Source: Flammula alnicola
Taxonomy: Eukaryota; Basidiomycota; Agaricomycetes; Agaricales; Strophariaceae
Direction of reading: 5' to 3'
Length of the DNA stretch: 64,000 nucleotides
Assembly (NCBI GenBank): GCA_015499995.1
Contig: JADNRV010000186.1
Span: forward strand, 1 to 64,000
Part shown: positions 21,869 to 33,946 of the stretch, in pieces
How positions within the stretch are numbered: position 1 is the first letter of the stretch
Layout: the number at the start of each line of letters is the position of its first letter
Position numbers and translations under genes: made by a program
Notes under the pieces: model-generated
What the model was told of the DNA's origin: nothing
The model's database searches: none
Seen by the model: only the letters and a program-made list of their open reading frames with translations

Positions 21869-23852
21869 ATGAGTCAAACTCCCCCAAGTCTGGCAACAAA
21901 GTAAGTCCATCAGCTAAGAGTCACGATCGGCGTCTGCAAAGGACAGATTATCATCTTCATCGTTGTTTATCGCAGTATCCCGATTCTTGGTACTGAACCA
22001 GATACAGCTCTCGAAAGCAATAGTACGGAAGGTGCTCCAGCATCCGCGCAAGCCGTTTACGATATACCCTTGGTAACTTTTTTGTCTCGCTGCTGCGACT
22101 CTCGCACTTCTGTTGTTTCGATCGCTGATGTCGCCTCTCTTTCAGAAATATGGAAAGCTGGTGTGGGTCTTTCCAGACAAACAATTTCCCTTCGGGCACA
22201 CTCCACCAGAGATACTGGCAATCATATTTTTTTATTGTCTTCCAGGTGCGGACGACCGCGGCTTGACGCTGGTTCCAGAAGTGCTTTTCGAGTTGTCATC
22301 AGTTTGTCGATCATGGAGAGATATCATTCAGGGTACGCCGACCTTGTGGAGTTGCGTCAGCATTACATGTAGTCCCCGCCATGCTGGCTGCAACGTTGGT
22401 GCACCTCTCCTCCCAACCATCCTTGAGCGTTCAGGCATCTGTCCACTGCAGATATCCATCCGCGGGGCGGAACCTCGTATGCACGTTATTCACGAAACCG
22501 GGCATAACTCTGGGGAACCTTCCACTGCGTTCTGGAAGACAATATCCGGTCATCTTAGTCGATGCGACCGTTTGGCTCTCGACGTCTACGATTCAACCCA
22601 TCCCATCATATTATCTCTCCCTCCCAGTGTTAGTGCGTCGCGGCTCGAACACTTCAGGATCTCTCTCCGCAGTTCGACCGCTCGATTCCCGACACAGGTC
22701 GCCGACTATATCAAACGCAGTGGAACGTTGCGTACTCTAATGTGGGATACGCCAGGTTTGGAAGGTTCGGTCCTTCTTCGAAAGTCCAATTGGCCGTTCC
22801 TGACGTCACTTCACATTCGCTCATCGCTATTGATAAACGAGGATTTTGTCAACGCTCTCTTGGGCGCACCAAACCTCGTAACCTACCATCTCGAGACCAT
22901 ATCTTGTGGAGGTCTTCTCTCTCCCTTAAAGCCGCTGATCCACGAAGCCCTTCGTTATTTGAAGCTTGGATTATTGCCGGACCTTGTTCCTTTCATTTCG
23001 TCCCAGTCCGTTTCGTTTCCGGCTCTACAATCTCTCGTCATCGAAGCATCCCCCTACTTCGACCTCCCAGTAGGGGAACTGCCAATTTTTCCCGCCTTCC
23101 ATATCCGAGAATTGACCTTGCCGTCACTTACAAGTCTGCATATCAATGCGCAAATAACGTCCTACGATTGCTTTAGCGTTCTTAGGGTCGCGCCACGACT
23201 CGAGTCATACAGAATCGACGAAATGACACATGACCCAGGCACTCGTGCCACATTCGCCCCGCTCGTTCACAATTCCCTCCGCTTGTTGAGGATCGAAACG
23301 AAAACCGTTATCTCTGCTTTCTTTCGCTCTCTTTCACTTCCGAACCTGGAGTCATTGCAAATGGAAGCAATGTCCCTCACCATGATGCAGAACCAAGAAA
23401 CACACGAAGTGCCCGATTTTATTCGGAGATCTCGCCCGCCCCTCCTACGGTTGATTTTGGAGAACTTAAGCCTTCCTGAACGGGGCCTGATCGACTGCCT
23501 CCAATTCGTCCCCACCCTTACCCATCTGGAAGTGTACGAGGACTTTAAGGATTCAAGGCAACCCAGCCTTACTGATCTCGTCGTTTCTGCTCTATCAGAA
23601 CGTCTCGATGGAAATCTTCGTTTATGTCCTCACCTCTCCGTCATCAGACTTATTGGGAACCTCGCCTCTCAAGATGGCCTCTTTTCCGAGATGATCAAAG
23701 TTCGACATGACCTCGGGCGTTTAGAACGTGTCCAGGTTGAGTTTGGACACCAATTCCATCCAAAGGACGAAGCTGTCTTCAAGGAATTGCAAAGGAATGG
23801 ATTAAAAATTGCTTGGTTGCCGAGATGCGGATACTCAAGTACGAGAGAGTAG
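21869..23852 (+). CDS. F-box/LRR-like protein, tandem copy 1
   Basis: Three exons (21869-21900, 21976-22072, 22146-23852) give 611 residues; introns are 75 and 73 bp. The F-box lies at about residues 55-100: GHTPPEILAIIFFYCLPG and VLFELSSVCRSWRDII, then GTPTLWSCVSI. The rest is a run of leucine-rich, LRR-like segments (LTSLHI, LRYLKL, LESLQMEA, LTHLEVYED). It probably acts as a substrate adaptor of an SCF ubiquitin ligase; this family is large and fast evolving in mushrooms. The start was chosen because the first exon and both splice junctions have equivalents in copy 2. Copy 2 lies 245 bp downstream in the same orientation. Confidence 0.85.
22173..22870 (+). repeat. Near-identical tract shared with 24409-25104
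   Basis: The 5' part of exon 3 in the two F-box genes differs by only scattered single bases over about 700 bp. It then drops abruptly to obvious divergence just after the codons for FVNALL. Exons 1-2 and both introns are also diverged. The sharp edges suggest gene conversion rather than a uniform recent duplication. Confidence 0.7.
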
Positions 23853-24097
23853 TATAGAAATAATGTCGACAAATTGTTGTGATATAACTAGAATAGGGTT
23901 GAGAACAAGAGTTGTCAGTCGGTCTGGATGTTCATGGAGTTATCTTTCGAGGATGACACCAAACAAACCCTTTCGGATAGAACACGCCTCGGCCTCAAGG
24001 CGACCATCAGTATTCAATCTTCCTTCGACTCAAACCACTATATCCAACGATTTCTGTTATGCCCAACATCCCTGTTTTACCCCAAGTGACCGACATT

Positions 24098-26082
24098 ATG
24101 AGTCGGGTGATCTTCACTCCTTTATGGCTCTTGACAAGGTAAGCGGAGAAGTATCATGATCTTCTGCAAACGACCGCACTGACCACGTATCATCTTCATC
24201 GTTGATCATCCAACGATAGCTTGAGTCTTCCTGAATCACATAAAGCTGTCAAAAAACGTATCACCGAGTGTACTCTAGCATCAGCACGATCCGTCTGTGA
24301 TAAACCCTTGGTGAATTCGAACCCGTCGTCGACGTCCATGCATCTCTGCTATTTCGTTTACTGATGTCATCTTTCTCATAGAAATACGGAAAGCCGGTGT
24401 GGGTCTCTCCAGACAAACAATTTCCCTTCGGGCACACTCCATCAGAGATACTAGCCATCATCTTTTTTTATTGTCTCCCGGGTGCGGATGACCGCGGCTT
24501 GACGCTGGTTCCAACAGTGCTTTTCGAGTTGTCATCAGTTTGTCGATTGTGGAGAGATGTCATCCAGCGTACGCCGACCTTGTGGAGTTGCATCAGCATC
24601 ACATGTAGTCCCCGTCATGCTGGCTGCAATGTTGGTGCACCTCTCCTCCCAACTATCCTTGAGCGTTCAGGCGTCTGTCCATTGCAGATATCCATCCGCG
24701 GGGCGGAACCTCGTATGCACGTTATTCACGAAACCAGGCATAACTCCGGGGAACCTGCCACTGCGTTCTGGCAGACAATATCCGGTCATCTTAGTCGATG
24801 CGACCGTTTGGCTCTCGACGTCTACGATTCAACCCATCCCATCATATTATCTCTCCCTCCCAGTGTTAGTGCGTCGCGGCTCGAACACTTCAGGATCTCT
24901 CTCCGCAGTTCGACCGCTCGATTCCCGACACAGGTCGCCGACTATATCAAACGCAGTGGAACGTTGCGTACTCTAATGTGGGATACGCCAGGTCTGGAAG
25001 TTTCAGTCCTTCTTCGAAAGTCCAATTGGCCGTCCCTGACGTCACTTCACATTCGCTCATCGCTATTGATAAACGAGGATTTTGTCAACGCTCTCTTAGT
25101 GGCACCAAATCTGATAATTTGTGATCTCGCGACCATAACCCTTGGTATCGACGATCTCGCCTTGAACTCGACTCCATTGATCCACAAAGCTCTTCGTGAT
25201 TTGAAGCTTAAATCATTATTCATATTTTCTGCCTTCATTTCCTCCATTTCACTTCCAACTCTAGAGACTCTCGAACTTCAAGCATCAACAGAATTTGGGC
25301 TCCAAGTTGGGCTGATACAAGAGTTTCCTGCTTTCCATACCCGAGATTTCTGCTGGCCGTCACTCACAACCCTTCATATCAATGCACCAGGCCAACTAGC
25401 GTCCGATGATTGCTTTAGCATTCTTAAGTCTGCACCACTGCTCGAGTCGTGCAGCATCAAGGTCCTTACAAACGATCTCACCACCACATTCGCCCCATTC
25501 GTTCACCGTTCCCTCCGCATCTTGGCGATTGAAACGAAAACCATTCTCTCAGCTTTCCTTCGCTCCGTTTCATTTCCAAACCTGGAATCGTTGCAAATGG
25601 AAGCAACGTCCCGATCTGCCGTCACTGTAACCCACAACCGAGAAACGCACGCATTGCCGGATTTGATTAGAAGATGTCGCCCGCCCCTCCGGCGCCTGGT
25701 CCTGGAAAATTTAAGCCTCCCACAGCGGGGCCTGATTGACTGTCTCCGATCCGTCCCCTCACTCACTCATCTGGAAGTACACGAAGACTTCGAGTTTTCA
25801 AGGCAGCCTGGCCTTACCGCTCTCATCGTTTCCGCGCTGTCGGACCGTCTCGATGCAGACCATCATTTATGTCCCCGCCTCAAGGTCATCAGACTTACTG
25901 GGAATCTCGTCTCTCAAGATGGATTATTTTCCGAGATGATCAGGATTCGGCGTGATGTTGGATGCTTAGAACGGGTCCAAGTTGAATTTGGACCGCTTTT
26001 ACATCCTATGGACGAGGTTATCTTTAAGGAATTGCAACGGAATGGGTTGAAAATTACATGGTTGCCGAGGAGCGGTATGTGA
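24098..26082 (+). CDS. F-box/LRR-like protein, tandem copy 2
   Basis: Three exons (24098-24138, 24220-24310, 24382-26082) give 610 residues with introns of 81 and 71 bp, the same layout as copy 1. Exons 1 and 2 differ strongly in sequence from copy 1 although the splice positions are equivalent. The F-box region (GHTPSEILAIIFFYCLPG) and the following ~200 residues are nearly identical to copy 1; the C-terminal half is clearly related but diverged. No stop or shift is present, so both copies look functional. Likely role as for copy 1, with a different recognition surface in the C-terminal repeats. Confidence 0.85.
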
Positions 26083-26896
26083 ATAGTGCAGATACTGAGG
26101 TAGGACTAGTCGATCTTCTTGAATGCGTAAGGTAGACATAACGCCGAAATATTTCAGAAGAAGTAGAGTTTATATATGAACAATGAACAACGTTCAGTCG
26201 ACCAGTCCATATGCACTGAACGGATGGTCCCTCAGGGAAACGAAGGCTTCCAACAACAACGTCCGTCGCGCGACGATATATGCTGAAATAACTAGGGCAG
26301 AAATCCTTCGCTAAGACGAGTGCGACGGTCTGAAAAAATGACTGAACAACTCCAGACGCGTCGTTTTGCCACTAGCGACTGTGATAACCCTTACCATTTG
26401 CGTCCTTTGATGCAGCTTTGTTAATTTTCGACTCTGTGCTTGCCTGATCACCCCATTCCAATATAGATCGGCCTATCGAGAAAGGTATCATGTTCCTACG
26501 GCGATTGCAAAGCCGCACGGATGGCGTCGAAAACTGTGGAGAACCGTCTGAAGGTCATAATCTCGCAAGACTCTTTGTAGTTGCAGGAACACTGAACAAA
26601 TGCGATTTCCATGAGCAAGAACACGAAAAGAGCTCGAGCACTGTGAATGTGAACGGAAATCAAGGACAGACAGGGAAAAGCCCACGCGCCATGGCCCATA
26701 ACCATGATTGGCTCACGATAATACAAAAAAAAACGGAATGAAGACGAATGTGAAAGAAAGCTAAAGAAAGACGAAGAAAAGCCACGCCGCTCAAAAACAC
26801 AGTCGTCCGACCCCCGGTATTTCGTCTCCGCCTTTCCCAATCTCGGGAGAGAAGCGGCATAAGGTGCATACTTAAAGACGGGCGGACAGACGGCGG
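26083..26896. other. Intergenic, no supported gene
   Basis: Spacer after F-box copy 2. Several short overlapping frames exist on both strands around 26490-26870 without recognisable motifs. I see nothing that I can name. Confidence 0.45.
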
Positions 26897-27978
26897 GTGT
26901 ATGAGATTCGTTACACTGCGGACGTACTCAAGGATATGCTCACTTCAAACCTCACCGCGCCTTGGATACATCATATTCAAACTGGCTGGTCGCCTGGCAT
27001 TGTTTTATGTCCCGTTTGCTCGGGATGTCTTCCAGTCACCGATCTTCATCTTCCCTCTGGCTCGGCCTGTCCAACACTTTGAAGAGGCTGTCAAATTTTA
27101 CGGCGAAGGCGATTCTTCACAGCTCGCAGGCACTCATTTTTTTACCTACCCCGTCATGACAATCTTTGAATTTTTTCGACAATCTCGTACACGGCGAAAC
27201 ACGTCAGTTCAACATTATGATTACCGCGCGAGGTAGCTGGATCTCACCCGTTCTTGCACGCCTCACGACAATCTTGTCCACGCTACCTCTGGAGTGGAGC
27301 AAAACCCGTAGCCTCCTGTAGCATCTCACTGCGTACGCAATGCGGACGTTGATCCGGTGATAGGAGTCGCTACGATCAAATTCGAGCGTGAGCTCATGAC
27401 TGAGCTTCAGTACTTTGATAAACTCGAGACTACTTTCGACGCGATGGTCGAGGCCCGATCGCGAAAGATGGGCTGCTGGAACATCACATGTTCTTCAGTA
27501 CTTGAAGTCATTCATTCACGACTGTGTAGCAAGTGCAACCTGATCAGATTCTGCGGAGAAAAGGCGATCTTTCTTTCCTTTCCTTTGATATTTACTCACT
27601 GACGAGAAAACCACCTGCAGTGCCAAAAGGAGGCGTGGAAACATGCTCCACTGCCCCACGGGCCACAAGTCTCTTTGCGCAAAAATCCACTCTTTGAAAG
27701 AGTCGCTTGGTGCTGATGATTGGTCACTCCTGTGGACGCTCGACTTCACATATGCGCAGTTTCAAGTTATGTGCAAAGCTAAAGCAGTGGACACCGAAGT
27801 TGTGAAGGCGATCAGAAACATATTATCTGCTCTGAACTTCCGTCGAAGTGCGTTTATGGAGGACTCGAAGAATTCCGGAGCATCACAGATAGATCATCTC
27901 GTAAGGGCGGAGCAGGAGAGATTGGCACTTAAAAAGCTGATCTCAGAGATAGACTGGGGCATCAGTCGACGCCGATAA
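26897..27978 (+). pseudogene. MYND zinc-finger protein, probably decayed
   Basis: The central part reads CWNITCSSVLEV, LCSKCNLIRFCGEK and then CQKEAWKH, which is the MYND finger pattern (CxxC...CxxC...YC/FC...C...H...C). Downstream sequence GHKSLCAKIHSLKESLG supplies the last His and Cys but in another frame, so a shift lies at about 27655. The break between GEK and CQKEAW has a normal cag acceptor but no GT donor anywhere nearby; only a GC (aag|gcgatc) fits. Upstream, fragments such as VQHFEEAVKFYGEG and YTADVLKDML lie in different frames. MYND fingers mediate protein contacts, often in transcription regulators. I judge it a pseudogene, with moderate certainty. Confidence 0.5.
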
Positions 27979-28691
27979 TGTTTCGAGAGACAGATGTGTA
28001 ATGTTGAGTCTGTGAGTTTATTGGTGTCATCTGGGTTCGACGTCATTGACCTTTTGTGAGTTCAAGCTGGGCGTGGCTGCCCTCTGCCATTTAATTTCTC
28101 TCCGTCTCATTTCTTTCTTCGTGTTATTGACGAGTGTGTTTATTCTCCTGTGGCCTTTAAGGCTCCCATGGCCTCGTAACTTACTAATCTATCACAATTC
28201 TTTACGTCTCTCCTTACCTACTAGCATTTCTGTGACACCATCTACCTATTTATTCCCTCGTCTTGTAATATTTTTTACACTCAGAGAGTCATTAACCCAA
28301 GTGAAGTGGCTCGTCTGAAAAGAAAAATAAATAAATTACACCTTAACGTAATGTCATCTCTCGTTTACTACGCAATAATTGCTCGCCAGGTCTTGCGGTC
28401 CGACTTAGCGAGAATGGTCAAGTAGTTAGCGTGTTAGTTGCAGCAACTGAAAATCTAGTCCATCCCTAGACCAGCGCTTTCACTCCAACTGTATAGGACC
28501 AGATAACGTCAATCATTATTAATGCATAAGCGCTCATGACTCGGCCTCATCTGGGTGCTCAAATCAACTCCAAATTCGACATTGTCACCGATATCATATA
28601 CAAGTTCATACGCAATATTTCTGCTACGGGATAAATTCAGGAGGCTGATATCTATGGTCTTCAAGAAAGACTTTCGGTGTGAAGTTCTTCC
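27979..28691. other. Intergenic, no supported gene
   Basis: Pyrimidine-rich and AT-rich spacer between convergent features. A tRNA-like stretch (tggtcaagtagttagcgtg, about 28413-28431) was examined and not accepted. Nothing else seen. Confidence 0.45.
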
Positions 28692-29788
28692 TCAGTTGGT
28701 GCACGTCTGCCACTGGAAGTTGAGGGTCTGTACAACTCGAACATTAGGAAATGCATCACTCAGAGTAGGAGGAAGCCTTACCGTGGTGAGGGCGGTATCA
28801 ATCTATAAAGAAAAGAATACAGTATGTCACAAAGGAAATATAATAAAGAAATAAAAACGCACCGAATCAGTGGCGATGTATCCACTTCCAAGCTTGTTGG
28901 CAGCGTTACTCGCGACGAGCTCACTCTGGACGTTCAAGACCGACGTTATTCCGCAAGGAGACTCCACGGTGGAAACGAGGTCAAAGGAATCACGATAGGT
29001 ATAGTCATCGCCATCAACGGGACCAGTGAGATTAGAGCGGGCGGTAGCTGTTAATCTGCATGTCAGAGCGACACAATGAACAAGGAATAATGGTGCATTC
29101 GATACCTTGTGTGAGTTGTCCCTGGACTACAGACGTTTCAGCGTTATTTAAAGCATGAGAACGAGGTAGATATGATACATACAGTAGTAGATGGATTGCT
29201 GGGAAGCCGTTACTTTGGAGTCCAGTTGATAATATCCACGCTATTTGAGGTGTTATGAGATTCGAGAGCATCTTGGATGTAAATGGCTCACATAGTCGAC
29301 AGTTGCGATTCCGAAAGTGAAGCCAGGGGGAACGCTAACGACGCTTAAACGAAATTCTTTAATTTCTCACAAAGTGGCGAATTACCTGACACCGAAAGTG
29401 AGCTGACAGTCTTTGCGGTTTGATGCGATTGGAATGCCTGGACCGGCTTCAGCATAGAACTCGCTGAAGGTAACCGTGACAGCAGTTCTGTCAGCTTTAT
29501 GAAGGAAATGTGAGCCCCAAGTTCACAAGCAGTATTTGAACCTACTGCTAAGCAGGTAGTATGCAGATCCTGATGGACATCCAGACCCATTAACGCCAAG
29601 GGAGGTGCTAAAAGGGCGTTTAATTCGGGGTGCGACGATGATGACGCGAATAAATACATGTTAAACCCAGGGGGAGCAGGGACAGGAACGGGAATGTCTC
29701 CCGGAGAGTCTGAGCCCCTCTGTGGAGCGGCCGAAGCAGCGAGTGCCAAAGCGAGGAGAATAGCACCTGAGGTGAGGAAGTTGAACAT
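28692..29788 (-). CDS. Secreted DUF4360 family protein
   Basis: Nine exons give 222 residues: 29658-29788, 29546-29607, 29386-29494, 29292-29334, 29183-29240, 29106-29121, 28863-29055, 28782-28802 and 28692-28727. All eight introns are 50-61 bp and all phases agree. The first ~20 residues (MFNFLTSGAILLALALAASA) are a clear signal peptide. The mature part has the DUF4360 pattern: VNGSGCPSGSAYYLLS, VTVTFSEFYAEAGPG, SNRKDCQLTFGV, PPGFTFGIATVDYRGYY, STVESPCGITSVLNVQ and a final WQTC. Function of the family is unknown; the four-plus Cys suggest disulfides and export. Exon 6 is only 16 bases. The intron density, about one per 27 codons, is extreme even for this window. Confidence 0.85.
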
Positions 29789-31507
29789 TGTCGAGGTTGT
29801 GAAGATCACAATGAACTACGACCATAAGTCGAGCCTCTTTATATGTGCTCGAACGTGGTTATTCTAAAACGTAGGATATTCCAAGGAGTTTCAGGATGAA
29901 TACATCGAAGAAAAAAGCACGGCACCTCCGCTGCAGCGTCACGCGGTAGATGAAGGAAGTCGCGTTGGGCTGGATCTGGTACATAAAATCTCGCAAGACA
30001 TGTCATTCCTGACAACAAAGTGTCGACGATACACAGTGCCTCCATTTAGACAAAGTATGCTTCGAGGGCCTCGTAAGGAGTAGTGCATCCCAGAGAAACA
30101 CCGGAACTTTGTACAATGGATAGGATCGCAGAGCTGGACATACGACCAAAACCTATCACTGCATGATTGGCTGAGACGAACGCATGTTCCATCCATATTG
30201 GCAATCCACAATGCAGGTATTTTGTTAGGGTACCCGCAGACTTTTCGGCGAAAGAAATAAGAGAAAGGACTTGCAAACAACACCGGAAATTTGTGCTGAG
30301 AAGGAGAAAGTATGCCGACATGAACCCATATTCGTGATCAAGATCGAGCCGCAATTCAAAGTTTCAAGGAGGCAGCGATCGCGCTAGACTTCTGCATCAA
30401 ACAAACTACCGCCTTTGGAAGAAAATATGAAGCAGCAGACAAAGCACGAGACAGGAGAAATACGTCAGCTTCGTTAGGATTCGCCGCGTCATTCATCGTT
30501 CTGCGCAATGTCATGACAGAAATGTGTAGAGCAAGCAGTCGAGAGTGAGAGACAAGCAGCCCACTGCCACGGTGCTCGAGCGGCGATCAAGAACGCGATT
30601 GAGTATCAATGTGTCCGAGAAGTCCATAAATCCCACAGAAATTCCGAATTTCGAAACGACTTTCGATTTAAGTTTACGGAAGTTGATGTGTGCATACAAT
30701 CGTCCAAATAAATGCTTGGCATCGATGAAGGATTATGGCATGGCTAGTATACCGTCCGTGCCCTGGCGGTTGGTGAAACTAGGAGACAAACACAACATAA
30801 GCAACTTGTTTTCGTCCCATCCATTACTCACATATTCCATTTAATCCGAGAGAAAATCTTAGATGGAAATGAAGCAGCGCAAAGGTGTCGGAGAGAGTGT
30901 GGTCAGACCTGATCGTGGCGTCAGTAGCGGATTCAGTATGACTAGAGGAGATAGAAAAGAACTGATATATTTACAGATATCCGACGAAGGAGCGACTCGA
31001 AAAGCATTGAATGCAGCGTAGAATTGCTTCTAAGTCCATTATGTCGGTTCAGAACTTTGATTGTTCTCGAGGGGGCGATTCGGGGGCGATTCGGGGGCAG
31101 AGTAGAGACCCTCTTCTGTCTATGACTCTAAGGAGGTCAAGCAAATTGTGGAGGTGAGAGTCTCAATTGCATCCACAAGGAGAACACAAGAGCTTGAACC
31201 CGGTGGTAGTAGTACATGGTACTGTCCAAGCTTGAGTCCTCGCCAATGGAGTTGCAATGGACAGGAGACAGAAGACGTATAAAATGTGTGATAGAATTGT
31301 GTGGACCGTGGACCAAAATAAATTGGATGCGAACTCATATAGATAGCATGCCGAAATCTTGCCGTCGGCTATTTGCTGCGGCACGTGAATAACTACTGTG
31401 TATGTGATGTACGTAATCGTTCATTGTTGTCGTTGGTAAAATATGGGATCTATATACAAATATCTCTTTCGTATCGAATATATTCATAGCGAATTAAGGA
31501 AGCATTA
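29789..31507. other. 1.7-kb stretch without a supported gene
   Basis: Open frames on both strands are short and lack motifs or believable splice structures. gattcgggggc occurs twice in tandem near 31078-31099. The part next to 29788 should hold the DUF4360 gene promoter. Confidence 0.45.
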
Positions 31508-31518
31508 TTGCAAAAAAT

Positions 31519-32635
31519 GACTGAAACGAATATTCCGGCTCACCGGCACAAGCCGGAGTCCGACTCATCCTCCGGCACAGCCTGTATCTGGTATTTCCAG
31601 ATTCTTGCTCCTCATAAGCTATCTCTGAGCTTCTCTGAACATATTTGTGCATTTCTTGTCCCTAATTTCGAGTGTCTGGTGACAATTATCACGAATGTAA
31701 ATTTGCCGCCATGTGAACATAAAAGGCAAAAATGTGTCACATGATCATCACACTGCCGCCGCTTTCCTTTCCTGTCACCGGAGTTTCCTCCCGCCACCAT
31801 CCCCTTCGACGTCTTCAACGCTCCAGCACCAGCTGCCCACTTTGTCCTCCCACCTCGCCATCATGACTCGCCGCCCATCAACCATCTCTGCCAGCCTACG
31901 GTTTACCATCTCGCAACCTGCGAGCCCCTCCCCTCTAAAAGGGATGTGGAGCCGGGATCGACTACACCTAATACTAGGCCAAGAACGCAGCCGAAAGCAA
32001 CGGCGACGAGCTAAGAAGCAGGGGGAGGAATACGAAGAGATGGTATGAATATGGTGCTACCGTGCTCCTGCAACGCCGAGAACAACGATGAGAACAAGAG
32101 ACAAGAACGAGCGATGGGGAGAGAACCAGAGGCGGGCAACGGCGGTGGTGGGAGTCGTTGAGAGTAAGCCAGAGGCGGCAGAGCGAGGCCATGAAGCCGT
32201 TGCAAGCGGGAGATGAGGATAGGTAATTTCCCCGCCTGCGGCGCGAGCTGTCGCCTTTGCCTTTGCCTCCGCCTCCGTTGTACACCTGTCATGATAGCAC
32301 GTAGATACAACGCTATATGTCGTTAAACCTTACATGCATATGTAATAAACATAATGTTATTTTTGGTGAATACGAGCAGACTTGAGGCCTTGAGGAAGTG
32401 TCTCTTTCCATTTGATGTACAGACACAGAAATAGTAGCCAAGAGGACTTTACATGCTGTATACTTCTCTCTGAGGCTCAAGGTACGTTTTTCGGGATCTC
32501 TATCTTATTATATACTCTCCGAGAACCTCAAGGACGTCCTTAGGAGGTACTGAGGCCAATAAAATGCAGTTTGACGTGTGACGGGTGAGTCGGAGTCCGG
32601 CTCATGAGTCGGTGAGCCGGAATATTCATTTCAGA
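31519..32635. mobile_element. Candidate TIR element with ~45-bp imperfect inverted ends
   Basis: The left end (tgaaacgaatattccggctcaccg, then agccggagtccgactca) is matched in inverse orientation at about 32583-32635 (gagtcggagtccggctcatgagtcggtgagccggaatattcattt...). The arms share a run of 17 identical bases plus a second block. The 1.1-kb interior encodes nothing recognisable and includes a low-complexity section at 31980-32280. I found no clear target-site duplication, so the boundaries are approximate and the call is tentative. Confidence 0.4.
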
Positions 32636-33527
32636 CTCGTTCTCCATTATTGGCAATTGCAAACTTCGAAGTTGTGCAATGTTAGAAGGCTCAGATCGGG
32701 CTCAGACTCCGACAGTGTCGGACGAATTGTTCAGTTAGGAGCGTTTATGAAAACGTCAGAAATTAAAAAAAGTGTTATGTTTCTTGTAGTCCTACTCGCA
32801 TAACGTATTAGCGGTCATTTTGCTGCATTTTGACTCCGTCTACTGGCCGTCGGTCATTTGAAGAAATTCAAATGGCGAGCGGCTGGCGGAGTCCGAAGTC
32901 GTAAATCAAAATATCCCAGCAATTGCCCAGAGAAAGAGGAAAAATCAACTCATCCATCCTGTGCTGAGTTATAACTTATCGACTGATATAGTTTTTATTG
33001 GCCGTATACACGACAGAATCGCTGCCGCCAGAGGTTCTGAAAGAGTACGAAGTAACTCAAATGTCAGACACGTCGGGGTGACAGATAATATGTATTGTAA
33101 GACTACCTGAAAGAGTACAAAGTAACTACATTACGGATAGTCAGCACCGTGGAATGTAACGAAGATACACACCTCAAATGTCAGACATGTCGGGGCGACA
33201 GATGAGGTGTGCGGTACGTAGATGTAATATATATATATGGCGGGGAATAACGGAACGAGCACGATGGCGTGCTTGTTCCAATGCCCCATGATATGTAGGA
33301 TATAAAATAAAGAAAGATAAGGGCGAGCGGCTACTAGGATGTACACAGGATGTGCGCAGCCGGAAAAGGAAATGTTGTAAGTAAATGGAGTAACGCGAAT
33401 GAAATTGGTAGGTAAGGGGTCCGTGAAGAGAAAGATGCCATGTCGTATACACAGGTTCTGCTGAATCTAAAGTGCGGTCACCGGTGCCGTGATTGGGCAT
33501 CACGTGCCCAGCTTCGGCTTCGTCGCT
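32636..33527. other. AT-rich intergenic segment
   Basis: No credible gene. A short repeat (caaatgtcagacacgtcggggtgacagat at 33058, again as caaatgtcagacatgtcggggcgacagat at 33175) is present, with gaaagagtacgaagtaact/gaaagagtacaaagtaact about 70 bp apart. Otherwise nothing seen. Confidence 0.45.
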
Positions 33528-33946
33528 TGTCGGAAACTTCCAGAATGCCTGATAAGGCCGAAATCTTAATAATATTCGGGTTTCTAATCAGGCCTGAACA
33601 GGGAGGAGTTAGCATGATCAGGTGACTGCATTTTGCATGATTAGGTAAATTATGCGTGATAAGAGGAGCGCTTTATGAACAGGAAGATTTATTTATTTCG
33701 CCAACATGGAGGCTCGAACCAAAAGTTTCTAGACTACACTTTATGTAATGTAGTCACCGAACTTACTGACGATCAAAACCACTGAGTCAAAGGGCTGATG
33801 GAAATCAAATCCTAGCCCACAATATATCTAACAGCCACTCAAACGTACCCTGAACAGGCTAACTCCTACCCTTATCAGGCCTGATCAGAGAAGCCCAATA
33901 TTATCGGCATTATCGGCTTGATAAGGCATTCTGGAAGTTTCCGACA
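33528..33946. mobile_element. 419-bp foldback/MITE-like element with ~100-bp inverted arms
   Basis: The outer 22 bases (tgtcggaaacttccagaatgcc) recur as a perfect inverted copy ending at 33946. A second inner block (atcaggcctga...aggagttagc at about 33583-33615) also recurs inverted at about 33857-33890. The arms therefore span about 100 bp with mismatches. The interior includes a tRNA-like promoter pair on the minus strand. Flanking bases do not give a clean target duplication. Confidence 0.65.
33700..33795 (-). promoter_or_regulatory. tRNA-like box A and box B inside the foldback element
   Basis: On the minus strand ttgactcagtggttttgatc (about 33773-33792) resembles a tRNA D-arm/box A. ggttcgagcc (33711-33720) matches the box B consensus GGTTCGANNCC. 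They are about 55-60 bases apart, wider than in an intronless tRNA. This is consistent with a decayed tRNA-derived SINE head or a tRNA pseudogene. Activity cannot be judged. Confidence 0.4.

Noticed and set aside
28400..28490. tRNA-like sequence (tggtcaagtagttagcgtg) resembling a Ser/Leu tRNA start
   Set aside because: No matching T-arm/box B or acceptor stem could be placed.
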